In this document: positions 1 to 9,492 of the stretch, in pieces
Layout: the number at the start of each line of letters is the position of its first letter
How positions within the stretch are numbered: the first letter of the stretch is position 1
Origin: Pedobacter antarcticus
Lineage (GTDB): Bacteria; Bacteroidota; Bacteroidia; Sphingobacteriales; Sphingobacteriaceae
Assembly (NCBI RefSeq): GCF_900112985.1
Contig: NZ_FONS01000004.1
Coordinates: 62,001-126,000 of the forward strand
Length of the DNA stretch: 64,000 bases
Reading direction: 5' to 3'
The notes under the pieces: generated by a model
Told to the model about the DNA's origin: nothing
What the model saw: the letters and a program-made list of their open reading frames with translations, nothing else
The model's database searches: none
Program-made: the position numbers and the translations under genes

Positions 1-253
1 GACTAAAATAAAAAATGCGATGGACAACTATCAGGAGGCGCCGGTGCAAGTTAAAGCAGCAAGTGATGCCTACTTGCAGAAAAGTACATTATATAAGAAT
101 GGATTAACCACACTTGTGGATCTTACCCAGGCTTTATATACACTAAACAGGGCGGAAACAGACCGGGATATTGCCTACACTAACGTCTGGCAGGCTTTGT
201 TGCTCAAATCGGCAGCAAGCGGTGATTTTAATCTGTTTATCAATGAATTTTAA
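1..253 (+). CDS. TolC-family outer-membrane efflux protein (3' end only)
   Basis: Partial gene: the frame is open from base 2 and ends at 253, so only about the last 83 residues are present. The helical, Ala/Gln/Leu-rich stretch with NGLTTLVDLTQAL and ending in LLLKSAASGDFN is typical of the last periplasmic helix of TolC/OEP channel proteins, which form the outer-membrane exit duct of tripartite pumps. It lies 12 bases before the RND permease gene, followed by the adaptor, so the three very likely form one efflux operon in the order channel, permease, adaptor. The N-terminus, signal peptide and barrel strands are outside the window. Confidence 0.85.
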   Translation, partial: TKIKNAMDNYQEAPVQVKAASDAYLQKSTLYKNGLTTLVDLTQALYTLNRAETDRDIAYTNVWQALLLKSAASGDFNLFINEF

Positions 254-265
254 GCCCTTTACCCT

Positions 266-3200
266 ATGAATCTTATCCGTTTCGCACTGCGCAAACCAAT
301 TTCAATCCTGGTATTTGTAGCAGGACTACTGTTCTTCGGGATCAGTGCAATGACCAGTATTAAGGTAGATATTTTACCTAAAATGAATTTACCGGTTATT
401 TACATTGCCCATCCTTTCGGGGGTTATACGCCGAACCAGATGGAATCCTATTTTGGTAAAGCCTATGTAAATATTCTGCTTTTCGCCAACGGTATTAAAA
501 GTATTGAGACCAAAAACACACAGGGTCTGATGCTCATGAAACTTACCTATTATGAAGGTACGAATATGGCGCAGGCTGCGTCTGAGTTAAGTGCATTATC
601 GAACAGGGCACAGGCAATTTTTCCAGCCGGTTCACAGCCACCTTTTGTAATTCGTTTTGATGCGTCGTCGCTACCTGTTGGACAATTGGTCCTTAGCAGT
701 AAAATAAGATCGAATAATGAGTTGCAGGATCTGGCTAACACCACCGTACGGGCATCCTTTACTCAAATACCCGGATTATTATCTCCCGCTCCGTTCGGAG
801 GTAGTCCAAGAACTGTAGAGATTAATGTAAATCCGGGCTTAATGCAGTCCCATAACCTTACCGTAGAGCAAATAGTTGAAGCTATTAAGCTTAACAATCA
901 AACTGCCCCTTCAGGAAACGTGAGAATTGGTGATAAAAACTATATTACACCAACCAATTATACCATTGAGAAAATCAAAGAATTCGAAGATATTCCATTG
1001 TTCAAAGGAGGAGTACAGAATCTTTATCTGAAGGATGTAGCCACCGTAAAAGATGGTGCGGATATTACCTCCGGATATGCTTTAATTAACGGTAAACGAT
1101 CTGTTTATCTCAGTATTGCGAAGTCAGGAGATGCCTCTACATGGGATGTGGTTAAAAATCTTAAAGCGCACCTTCCACAGATACAAAACACCTTACCGGA
1201 GGATGTTCAGCTATCTTATGAATTTGATCAGTCTGTCTATGTAATCAATGCTGTGAAGAGTCTGATCAGCGAAGGGGCGATAGGAGCCATATTAACCGGC
1301 TTAATGGTATTACTGTTCCTTGGTGATAAAAGAGCGGCATTAATTGTTATTTTAACCATCCCGACTTCAATTATTGCCGGTGTATTATTCCTGAAATTAT
1401 TTGGGCAGACGATTAATATCATGTCGCTATCCGGTCTGGCCCTTGCAATTGGTATTCTTGTCGATGAGTCTACTGTAACCATTGAGAATATTCACCAGCA
1501 TTTCGATATGGGAAAACCGAAGGCGCAGGCAATCTGGGATGCCTGTAAGGAAATCGCTTTCCCTAAATTATTGATTCTGCTTTGTATTCTTGCTGTATTT
1601 GCTCCTGCATTTACTATGTCAGGTATACCAGGTGCACTGTTTTTACCTTTAGCATTAGCCATTGGTTTCTCTATGGTAATTTCTTTTTTGCTTTCCCAGA
1701 CTTTTGTTCCGGTTATGGCGAACTGGTTGATGATAGCCAAACCACATGCACATGAGAATGCCAAGAAAACCAGGTTTGACCGCTTTAGGGATGCGTTTAT
1801 GAGAATGCTGGAAACCCTATTCAAATATGCTAAACCAGCAGTTTTAATTTATCTGGTTGTCGCTATCGGCTCTGCAGCACTTCTGTTATCTTTTATTGGA
1901 AGAGACGTATTGCCAAAGGTAAATTCAAGCCAGTTTCAGCTTCGGATGCGTTTAGCTGACGGAACCAGGCTCGAGAGAACTGAAGAAAAAGCTAATTTGT
2001 TACTTAAAGAGTTAAAGAATATGGTCGGAGAAGAACATGTGGCAATTTCTTCGGTCTATATAGGTCAGCATCCTGCCCAGTTCTCAGTAAATCCGATTTA
2101 TCTGTTTATGGGCGGACCGCATGAGGCAGTATTCCAGATTACATTGAAAGATATGCACGTTGACATGGACGAATTGAAAGACAAACTCCGTGTACAGATT
2201 CAGAAAGTGATTCCGGGCGTTAAATTATCATTTGAGCCGATCGAATTAACAGATAAAGTACTAAGTCAGGGTTCACCTACACCTGTCGAGGTGAGGATTA
2301 CCGGCAAAAATAAGGCACTTAACAGGACGTATGCAGAAAAAATAAGCAACGCATTAAATCAAGTAAATTATATGCGCGATGTGCAGATTGCACAGCCGAT
2401 TGACTATCCTTCACTGAACATTAAAATCGACCGTACACGTGCAGCACAGCTTGGTGTCGATTTAAATGATATTTCTAAATCATTAATTGCCACAACTTCG
2501 TCTTCCAGATATACAGATAAAAATACTTGGGTAGATGAAAAAATAGGGCTTTCATACAGTGTGCAGGTACAGGTACCCTTTAATCAGCTAAAGTCTAAAT
2601 CGGATCTCGAAGCTATACCACTATTAAAAAATTCGAGTAGACCAGTGTTAGGGGATGTAGCTTCTATTGAGTCCGGGTTAACCTATGGCGAAAACGACAA
2701 TCTTGGTTCGACACCGTTTTTGTCTGTTACTGCTAATCTGAATGACAAAGATCTTGGATCAGCTAATAAAGACGTCGCGAAAGCTATTTCAAGCCTTGGA
2801 GAGCTTCCACGGGGATTGCTTGTTGAACAGGTTGGTCTTGGAAAGGTTTTGGACGAAACCTTAAGCAGCCTCCAATCCGGTTTGTTGGTCGCGATCGCTG
2901 TGATCTTCCTGATGCTTTCGGCCAACTATCAGTCTTTCCGTGTACCTTTAGTAATCCTGGCAACTGTTCCTGCCGTTATACTGGGGGCGCTGCTTTTACT
3001 AACAGTTACCGGTTCTACATTGAATCTGCAGTCCTATATGGGAATTATCATGTCAGTAGGTGTGTCTATCGCTAATGCAGTGTTGCTTATTACCAATGCA
3101 GAAGAATTGCGCAGGCAACATGGAAATGCATTGGATGCTGCCAGAACTGCAGCAGGAGTGAGGTTAAGACCAATTATTATGACGAGCATTGCAATGATTG

Positions 3201-3442
3201 CTGGTATGTTACCAATGGCAATTGGCCATGGCGAAGGTGGTGACCAGGTTTCACCTTTGGGACGTGCAGTTATCGGAGGATTGATTGCTTCCACTTTTGC
3301 TGTTTTAATTATCCTTCCCCTGGTATTTGCGTGGGTTCAGGGAAAACAATCCACTACTTCATTGTCTCTGGATCCGGAGGATGAAGAGAGTTTACATTAT
3401 AATCCAATTGCTATATCTAAGCGTGAATCAGAACATGAATAA
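266..3442 (+). CDS. RND-family efflux permease (AcrB/MexF superfamily)
   Basis: 1058 residues, the normal length of an inner-membrane RND pump that exchanges protons for drugs, metals or lipids. The first membrane helix is at about residues 12-30, two large periplasmic loops follow, and membrane clusters lie near 330-490 and 860-1020. In TM4 the segment GILVDESTVTIEN (D400, E401) matches the proton-relay region, which in AcrB carries two Asp; here the second is Glu. The stop overlaps the start of the adaptor gene by 8 bases, so the two are translationally coupled. The substrate cannot be read from sequence. Confidence 0.93.
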   Translation: MNLIRFALRKPISILVFVAGLLFFGISAMTSIKVDILPKMNLPVIYIAHPFGGYTPNQMESYFGKAYVNILLFANGIKSIETKNTQGLMLMKLTYYEGTNMAQAASELSALSNRAQAIFPAGSQPPFVIRFDASSLPVGQLVLSSKIRSNNELQDLANTTVRASFTQIPGLLSPAPFGGSPRTVEINVNPGLMQSHNLTVEQIVEAIKLNNQTAPSGNVRIGDKNYITPTNYTIEKIKEFEDIPLFKGGVQNLYLKDVATVKDGADITSGYALINGKRSVYLSIAKSGDASTWDVVKNLKAHLPQIQNTLPEDVQLSYEFDQSVYVINAVKSLISEGAIGAILTGLMVLLFLGDKRAALIVILTIPTSIIAGVLFLKLFGQTINIMSLSGLALAIGILVDESTVTIENIHQHFDMGKPKAQAIWDACKEIAFPKLLILLCILAVFAPAFTMSGIPGALFLPLALAIGFSMVISFLLSQTFVPVMANWLMIAKPHAHENAKKTRFDRFRDAFMRMLETLFKYAKPAVLIYLVVAIGSAALLLSFIGRDVLPKVNSSQFQLRMRLADGTRLERTEEKANLLLKELKNMVGEEHVAISSVYIGQHPAQFSVNPIYLFMGGPHEAVFQITLKDMHVDMDELKDKLRVQIQKVIPGVKLSFEPIELTDKVLSQGSPTPVEVRITGKNKALNRTYAEKISNALNQVNYMRDVQIAQPIDYPSLNIKIDRTRAAQLGVDLNDISKSLIATTSSSRYTDKNTWVDEKIGLSYSVQVQVPFNQLKSKSDLEAIPLLKNSSRPVLGDVASIESGLTYGENDNLGSTPFLSVTANLNDKDLGSANKDVAKAISSLGELPRGLLVEQVGLGKVLDETLSSLQSGLLVAIAVIFLMLSANYQSFRVPLVILATVPAVILGALLLLTVTGSTLNLQSYMGIIMSVGVSIANAVLLITNAEELRRQHGNALDAARTAAGVRLRPIIMTSIAMIAGMLPMAIGHGEGGDQVSPLGRAVIGGLIASTFAVLIILPLVFAWVQGKQSTTSLSLDPEDEESLHYNPIAISKRESEHE

Positions 3443-4538
3443 ATCAGCCTATAAAAACTTAAAATTATACAGCGGTATGCTGACACTGTTAATCTTCATT
3501 AGCAGTTGCGGTGAAACTAATTCCGAAAAGAAGACCCCAGCAGCCAAGGCTCCTGAAATTAAAACACTGGTATTAGAATCCCAACGTTTAGCGAGTGAGT
3601 TGAAGATGCCTGGAGAACTGATCGCCAATCAACAGGTGGACCTGTATGCCAAGGTGAGCAGTTTTGTGAAAAGCCTTAAAGCTGATGTAGGAACACAAGT
3701 AACCGCAGGGCAGCTGTTGGTGACGCTGGAAGCACCTGAGATGAGTTCACAGCTTGCGGCTGCGGAATCCAGATTGAAAGCCCAAGAAGCAGTTTATACG
3801 GCAAGTAATGCGAATTACAATCGCTTATTGGCGACTAGTCAGACCCCGGGTACTATTTCTACCAACGATCTCGAGCAGGCGCTGGCTAAGAAAAATGCAG
3901 ACCTTGCACAACTCCATGCTGCGAAAGCTTCATTTAAAGAGATAGGCACAATTCAGAATTACCTCGAAATCAGGGCGCCATTTGCAGGAATTATATCTTC
4001 AAGAAATGTAAATGCCGGTGCCTATGTAGGGCCGTCCGGAAAAGGTTCTGAGTTTCCACTTTTCACCGTTCAGGAACAGAAGCATTTACGTTTGGTAGTT
4101 TCTATACCAGAGCAATACACCGGGTACCTGAAAACAGGGGATACCGTCACTTTTAAAGTCAAATCACAACCGGCCGCTTTATTTACTGCTACGGTAAAAA
4201 GAATGTCTGGTGCATTGGATCAGCGATTACGTTCAGAGCGCGTAGAAATGGATGTAGCCAATCTGGATAAAAAATTACTTCCTGGGATGGTTGCCGATGT
4301 GTCTATTCCGTTACCAGCAAATGCAAGTACATTTGTTGTTCCAAAATCTGCTATAGTTGATGGATCAGAAGGAATTTATGTGATTCGTTCAAAAAATAAC
4401 CGTGCAGAGAAGGTAAACATTAAAAAAGGAAGAGAAACCGACGATAAAACTGAGATTTTTGGAGATCTTACCGCGGGTGACAAACTTGTTGCAGTGGCAG
4501 GGGAGGAAATCCACGACGGAGATCCAATCAAACCATAA
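3435..4538 (+). CDS. RND efflux adaptor lipoprotein (membrane fusion protein)
   Basis: 367 residues from the ATG at 3435; the frame is open further upstream but that part lies inside the permease gene and has no signal peptide. From 3435 there is a clear lipoprotein signal with lipobox ISSC (C25 is the predicted lipidated cysteine). A biotinyl-lipoyl-like segment (VDLYAKVSSFVKSL, AGQLLVTLEAPE) flanks a helical hairpin at about 100-170, followed by beta-barrel and membrane-proximal domains. It would bridge the RND pump upstream to the TolC channel. Having the adaptor last in the operon is less usual than adaptor-permease-channel. A 50-base gap separates it from the AraC gene. Confidence 0.9.
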   Translation: MNKSAYKNLKLYSGMLTLLIFISSCGETNSEKKTPAAKAPEIKTLVLESQRLASELKMPGELIANQQVDLYAKVSSFVKSLKADVGTQVTAGQLLVTLEAPEMSSQLAAAESRLKAQEAVYTASNANYNRLLATSQTPGTISTNDLEQALAKKNADLAQLHAAKASFKEIGTIQNYLEIRAPFAGIISSRNVNAGAYVGPSGKGSEFPLFTVQEQKHLRLVVSIPEQYTGYLKTGDTVTFKVKSQPAALFTATVKRMSGALDQRLRSERVEMDVANLDKKLLPGMVADVSIPLPANASTFVVPKSAIVDGSEGIYVIRSKNNRAEKVNIKKGRETDDKTEIFGDLTAGDKLVAVAGEEIHDGDPIKP

Positions 4539-4567
4539 TTTTACAATCCAGGGAAGGGACATGCTTA

Positions 4568-4583
4568 AAATTTGCGCAAATTT
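4568..4583. promoter_or_regulatory. Perfect 16-bp palindrome at the AraC gene start
   Basis: AAATTTGCGCAAATTT reads the same on both strands and ends 5 bases before the GTG start of the AraC-type gene. Position and symmetry fit an operator for a dimeric regulator, possibly autoregulation. AraC proteins more often bind direct repeats, so the ligand is uncertain. It is too AT-rich at its ends and lacks a loop, so it does not look like a terminator of the efflux operon. Confidence 0.4.
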
Positions 4584-4588
4584 ATGGC

Positions 4589-5542
4589 GTGAAAAAAAGT
4601 ATGTCTCTTTTGGAGTTTTATGAAATGCTTGCGCATAACAGACCAGATGTTGTTATCCCAAATGCGATCGATGACGTACACACCGGGCATTTTAATGTAT
4701 TTAAGAGATTTGGCTTTTGCTCACTAAATCCATCTCCTTACAACCGGCGTGAATTTTATAAGATCTCTCTGGTAATTGGCAAGGGCGTACTATATTATCC
4801 GAATCAAAAAATAGAAGTTAACGGATCTGCACTTCTATTTACCAATACGACCATCCCGTACTCATGGGAAACCACATCGGAATTTCAATCTGGTTACTTT
4901 TGTCTCTTTACAGAAAGTTTCATGCGACAGCGCAATGAACCACTTAGAGAAGGTCTTTTATCTCGCATTCAGGAAAACCCCGTTTATCCGCTTAATTCAA
5001 TTCAGGTAGCCGACATCAGTAGGGTATTTGAAAAAATGATAGCTGAAATGGATTCAGATTATGCTTACAAGTATGATCTGATGCGCAATTATGTTAATCT
5101 TCTCGTTCATGAAGCCATGAAGATGACGCGTTTAGATACACAAAGTAAGATAACGAATGCGTCTACAAGGATTGCTACTTTATTTTTTGAACTTCTTGAA
5201 AGGCAGTTTCCCATTCATTCCACAGATCATGTGCTGCAACTCAGGACAGCTAATGATTTTGCAGCTAAACTATCGATTCATGTGAATCACCTGAACCATG
5301 CAGTTAAAGAGGTAACTGGTAAAACTACGTCTGAACACATATCCGGGCGCATAGCCACAGAGGCAATTGCTTTGTTACAGCATACGGAATGGAATATTTC
5401 TGAAATCGGGTATTGCCTGGGATTTGAATACCCTGCTAATTTTAATCAGTTTTTTAAGCGGCAGACGATGGCTGTTCCACGTTCATTCAGAGATAAAAAT
5501 GCACAACCACCGAGGCATTTAGATTTATGGAGCGGTAATTGA
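4589..5542 (+). CDS. AraC-family transcriptional regulator
   Basis: 317 residues from GTG 4589; an in-frame ATG at 4601 is an equally good start. Residues about 20-170 look like the cupin-type ligand-binding half common in Bacteroidota AraC proteins (GVLYYPNQKIEVNGSALLF). The C-terminal ~100 residues carry the two helix-turn-helix units, including FAAKLSIHVNHLNHAVKEVTG and the conserved second unit (NISEIGYCLGFEYPANFNQFF). It lies just after the efflux operon on the same strand, so it may control that operon, which is inferred from position only. No membrane segment, so it should be cytoplasmic. Confidence 0.88.
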   Translation: MKKSMSLLEFYEMLAHNRPDVVIPNAIDDVHTGHFNVFKRFGFCSLNPSPYNRREFYKISLVIGKGVLYYPNQKIEVNGSALLFTNTTIPYSWETTSEFQSGYFCLFTESFMRQRNEPLREGLLSRIQENPVYPLNSIQVADISRVFEKMIAEMDSDYAYKYDLMRNYVNLLVHEAMKMTRLDTQSKITNASTRIATLFFELLERQFPIHSTDHVLQLRTANDFAAKLSIHVNHLNHAVKEVTGKTTSEHISGRIATEAIALLQHTEWNISEIGYCLGFEYPANFNQFFKRQTMAVPRSFRDKNAQPPRHLDLWSGN

Positions 5543-5700
5543 TTAGATTTTACCGTGGCGGAATATATATCAGGTTAATCTTTTAACAGAATTTAACATG
5601 AAAATGGCCACTTAATTTGTATTATTGGTGCAATTAGCTTTCTGATTTATGCTTTTAAAGCTTATTTGAACAGGTTAAAAGACTTTAGGTGTGTGTTTCT

Positions 5701-8265
5701 ATGATTACTAAAATTCAGAAAAGGTCTTTTTATCTGCTTTTTTTACTATTTACTTTTACTATATCCTCCGTAGCTGCGCAGTCAACTGTTGTAACCGGAG
5801 TAATTACAGACGCTGCAGATAAACGACCTGTACCTTCCGTTACTGTAATTTTCAAAGGGACAAAAATAGCGACCAAAACAGATGCGCAGGGTAAGTACCG
5901 GTTGAGTGCACAAATGGCTTCGACCCATATAGAAATAAATTATGTTGGTTATAAAACTCAGTCTGTTCCGGTAAAAGCAGGGCAGGAACAGCAAATCAAT
6001 ATCATACTTCAAGAAGATTCTCAGTCTTTAAATGAAGTAACCGTTAATTCCGCAAAAAAAGCTAAATACAGAAACAAAGACAACCCTGCTGTCGAACTTA
6101 TTCGTCAGGTAATAGCGCATAAATCTCTGAACAGGTTGGAAAGTGATTCTACTGTCGAGTACCAGCAATATGACTGGATGCAGTTTTCTTTAAGTAATCT
6201 TTCTGAAAAGTTCAAAAACAAGAAAATCTTCAAAAACTATCAGTTCCTTTTCGACGAACAGGATTCCACAGCAGTAGGTGGTAAAAATATATTGCCTGTT
6301 TACCTGCGGGAGCGGCTTTCTCAATATTATTATCGCAAGAGTCCACAGAAAACTAAGATTATTACGCTCGCAGACAAGCATGTGAATTTTGACGATGGGC
6401 TGGTAGATAACAATGCTATCGGCAATTATTTTGAGCGGATGTATGCTGATGTAAATATTTATGACAATAACATAGTTTTTACCAACAGCCAGTTTTTAAG
6501 TCCGATCGCGGACGGAGCACCTGCGTACTATAAGTTTTTTATTACCGATACGCTAAAAAATCAACAACCACAGCTCATTGAGCTATCTTTTATCCCCAGA
6601 CTGCCAAATGCGTTGCTGTTTGAAGGGAAGATTTATATCACCATGGATGGTAAATATGCGGTCCAGCAGGCTTTTTTGAAAACGGGTAAAGATGTGAACA
6701 TAAATTTTGTTCGTGCCCTGGAAGTCAAGCTGAATTTTGAACCGGATTTCCGGGGAAAATTCCATTTGGTTAAAAGCCATTTACTAATGGACTTCGGGTT
6801 AGGCAATGAAAAAGGAAGAGGTTTTAAAGGAGAAAGATCAGTAACAATTAAAAATTACAAGACAAATATACCAAGGCCGGACAGCGTGTATTCCGGGGAG
6901 AGTCTGGTGATGGCAGCTGGTGCAGAAAACAGGGATGCTGCGTATTGGGCAGATAACAGACTCGATACTATCGGGAAAGATAAGCTGAAAATTTACGGCA
7001 ATATTGATACTCTGGGGCAGATGAAATCATTTAAGCGGATGATGGATTTGGTGACTTTCTTTTTTATTGGATATAAAAATCTTGGACCTGTTGAAATAGG
7101 TCCCTTGTATTCATTCTATACCTTCAATAACCTTGAAGGTTTTCGGCTACGATTCGGGGGAAGAACCACTACGGACTTCAGTACCCGTTTTTACATGGAT
7201 ACCTATGCAGCTTATGGATTTAAGGACGAAAAGTGGAAATATTTCTTCAGTGGTGCTTATTCTTTCAATAACAAATCTATTTATAAATTTCCACAGAGTT
7301 TTGTTCGTGCGAGTTTTCGAAGGGATATGAGTATTCCGGGTGAGGAGGCTGTTAATGGTGTTCAGGAAGACAACCTCGCATCTTCGTTCAGGAGAGGTGT
7401 AAATGATAAGTTTTTATATAATGACTTTTACAAAGTAGAATATCAGCAGGAGTATCTGAACCATTTTTCATTTAACATTGGTTTCAGAAAATGGACACAG
7501 AGTCCGGCAGGAAATCTAGTTTTTGCAAGACAGACAGATCTCGGGCCACAGCAGCTGTCGCGGTTGACAAGTACAGAGTTTAACCTGAGGCTGCGTTATG
7601 CGCCATTCGAGAAATTTTACCAGGGAAAATTGTTCAGAGAGCGCATTATCGAAAAATATCCTGTTTTTGAACTGGACTATGCTGCGGGTGTAAAAGGATT
7701 ATTTGGCGGTGAAAATGCTTATCACAATCTTACAGCGAGCATTGATAAACGTTTCTATCTGGGGCAGTTTGGCCGTTCCGATGTTAGGCTCGAAGGAAAT
7801 TATCTATTTGGTCAGGTACCTTTTCCACTGCTTCGGATTCATAAAGCCAATCAATCGTATTCCTATCAGGTTTACGCCTATAATCTCATGAATTTCCTGG
7901 AATTTGTAAGTGATCATTATGTAAGTTTAAATGTCGATCATAATTTTAATGGGTTAATTTTAAACCGAATCCCATTGTTACGGAGATTGAAATTAAGAGA
8001 GTATGTTACATTTAAAGGATTGTATGGCGGTTTACGGAACGAAAATAATCCGCTCATGAATTCATCTTTATTACAATTTCCTGTAAATGAAGATGGTGTT
8101 GCAACCACATATCACCTGGGGAACCGTCCGTATATGGAAGCAAGTGCCGGATTGGGTAATATTTTTAAAGTTCTACGTTTTGATGTCGTTAGAAGATTTA
8201 ACTATCTGGATCATCCTGATGTTGCCAAATGGGGCTTGAGAGCAAAAGTCCAGTTCGAATTCTAA
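5701..8265 (+). CDS. DUF5686 outer-membrane protein with carboxypeptidase-regulatory-like domain
   Basis: 854 residues from ATG 5701 (a GTG four codons upstream is less likely because the signal peptide starts cleanly at the ATG). A signal peptide ending in SSVAAQ is followed by a CarboxypepD_reg-like beta-sandwich at about 30-115 (VTGVITDAADKRPVPSVTV), then a long region rich in Tyr, Phe and Arg with alternating strands, as in the DUF5686 family of Bacteroidota outer-membrane proteins. No TonB plug domain is visible. Function is unknown; members are predicted beta-barrels of the outer membrane. Its stop codon directly abuts the stop codon of the convergent gene. Confidence 0.82.
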   Translation: MITKIQKRSFYLLFLLFTFTISSVAAQSTVVTGVITDAADKRPVPSVTVIFKGTKIATKTDAQGKYRLSAQMASTHIEINYVGYKTQSVPVKAGQEQQINIILQEDSQSLNEVTVNSAKKAKYRNKDNPAVELIRQVIAHKSLNRLESDSTVEYQQYDWMQFSLSNLSEKFKNKKIFKNYQFLFDEQDSTAVGGKNILPVYLRERLSQYYYRKSPQKTKIITLADKHVNFDDGLVDNNAIGNYFERMYADVNIYDNNIVFTNSQFLSPIADGAPAYYKFFITDTLKNQQPQLIELSFIPRLPNALLFEGKIYITMDGKYAVQQAFLKTGKDVNINFVRALEVKLNFEPDFRGKFHLVKSHLLMDFGLGNEKGRGFKGERSVTIKNYKTNIPRPDSVYSGESLVMAAGAENRDAAYWADNRLDTIGKDKLKIYGNIDTLGQMKSFKRMMDLVTFFFIGYKNLGPVEIGPLYSFYTFNNLEGFRLRFGGRTTTDFSTRFYMDTYAAYGFKDEKWKYFFSGAYSFNNKSIYKFPQSFVRASFRRDMSIPGEEAVNGVQEDNLASSFRRGVNDKFLYNDFYKVEYQQEYLNHFSFNIGFRKWTQSPAGNLVFARQTDLGPQQLSRLTSTEFNLRLRYAPFEKFYQGKLFRERIIEKYPVFELDYAAGVKGLFGGENAYHNLTASIDKRFYLGQFGRSDVRLEGNYLFGQVPFPLLRIHKANQSYSYQVYAYNLMNFLEFVSDHYVSLNVDHNFNGLILNRIPLLRRLKLREYVTFKGLYGGLRNENNPLMNSSLLQFPVNEDGVATTYHLGNRPYMEASAGLGNIFKVLRFDVVRRFNYLDHPDVAKWGLRAKVQFEF

Positions 8266-9492
8266 TTAAAAGACCTCATTCAGGCCAACAAAAACCCCTT
8301 TTGAGCCATTCTTCCCAATGCCATAATCAATGCAGAGATTGGAACGGCTTTGCTTATTGAAGAGGATGCGCAAACCAGCGCCTGCTCCGGGTTCCCAGTA
8401 TTGAAATAGCTTCGTTTTTTGCTGATTGCTGGCAGTTTGTAAATTAAAAAATGCTACACCGCTAAATAGTTTATTAGCAGAGATTGGGAAGCGGTATTCC
8501 AATTCGTTATAAAAGAAAGACGGGCCTTTAAATCTGGCGATAGTATAACCTCGTCCAGTTCGCTGTTCTGTATCACTGCCAGTACCGGGTAATTCCATAT
8601 AAGGCAACTGACCCCGGAGCAGATAAGAGCCCCAGATCCAGTATGCAAGTACGTGTTCAGGGTTTCGTTTTGACAGGCTCCAGTATTTTCTCAGCTCTGT
8701 TTTCAGTTGCATTGCAGACTTCTGACTTCCCATCCAGTGTGTATTCGTTCTAAGGATTACATCGATATATAAACCTTTATATGGCCTGTAAGGCTGATCT
8801 CTAGAATTATATTGCATGTTCAGGAGAAAACCACCTGCGATATTCTCGTCGGTATCAAAACCATTCTGTTGGCTATATAATTCATTGTAAACACCAGGCT
8901 GACCGGCGGCCGGACTTTCCTGCGTAATCTTTTTATAGTAGTTAAACGTAAGACCGGCACCCGCATAAAAGTTATCAAGGATACTTTTATAAACCATTTC
9001 ACTAAGTTTTAAAAAGGTGTACCTGAGCGGAAGGGTTAATGGGTTTTTCTGGCCGGTTCCGATTCCATCGTCTTGTATAACCGTTTTGCCGAGGTTCCAG
9101 TTTCCTACAAGATTATACTGATTCCTTGCTGTATAAATATTATGACTTAATTGAATAAGGGCCAGCTCATTTGTTGAAAGCACACCGTAGGCATCAAATA
9201 TGGAAAGTGATGTACTTTCGGGATTCCCCAGGTATTCACTGCCCGAAATGTCTGCACCAAATTCAAAACCGGTACTGGGTGTATAGCCGACGGAGGGTAG
9301 AATAGCGAAACTACCCTTATTGTTAACTATAGGTGCAGGTGTGTTTTTCTTTAAAATCAACTTTCTGAACACATCAACTACGTCTACTGCCACACTATCT
9401 TGAGCAACAGCATGCAGACTAAGTAGTAGCATAACACTCAGGAATATTGCCCTTCGTGATAGGATTATTTTAGGTAGAGTTTTGATCTTCAT
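8266..9492 (-). CDS. BamA/TamA-type outer-membrane beta-barrel protein
   Basis: 408 residues from the ATG at 9492, chosen because a good signal peptide (RRAIFLSVMLLLSLHAVAQ) starts there; the frame is open upstream but encodes nothing exported. Starting at FAILPSVGYTPSTGFEFGA the protein has the repeated amphipathic strands and the Gly/Arg-rich segment (NSRDQPYRPYKGLYIDV) of the bacterial surface antigen/Omp85 barrel, ending in FVGLNEVF with a terminal Phe. It has no POTRA repeats, so it is a short barrel-only member rather than the essential BamA. Substrate unknown. Confidence 0.75.
   Translation of the reverse strand: MKIKTLPKIILSRRAIFLSVMLLLSLHAVAQDSVAVDVVDVFRKLILKKNTPAPIVNNKGSFAILPSVGYTPSTGFEFGADISGSEYLGNPESTSLSIFDAYGVLSTNELALIQLSHNIYTARNQYNLVGNWNLGKTVIQDDGIGTGQKNPLTLPLRYTFLKLSEMVYKSILDNFYAGAGLTFNYYKKITQESPAAGQPGVYNELYSQQNGFDTDENIAGGFLLNMQYNSRDQPYRPYKGLYIDVILRTNTHWMGSQKSAMQLKTELRKYWSLSKRNPEHVLAYWIWGSYLLRGQLPYMELPGTGSDTEQRTGRGYTIARFKGPSFFYNELEYRFPISANKLFSGVAFFNLQTASNQQKTKLFQYWEPGAGAGLRILFNKQSRSNLCIDYGIGKNGSKGVFVGLNEVF

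Noticed and set aside
3327..3434. 36-codon N-terminal extension of the RND adaptor
   Set aside because: It lies inside the permease gene; the lipoprotein signal peptide begins at the ATG at 3435.
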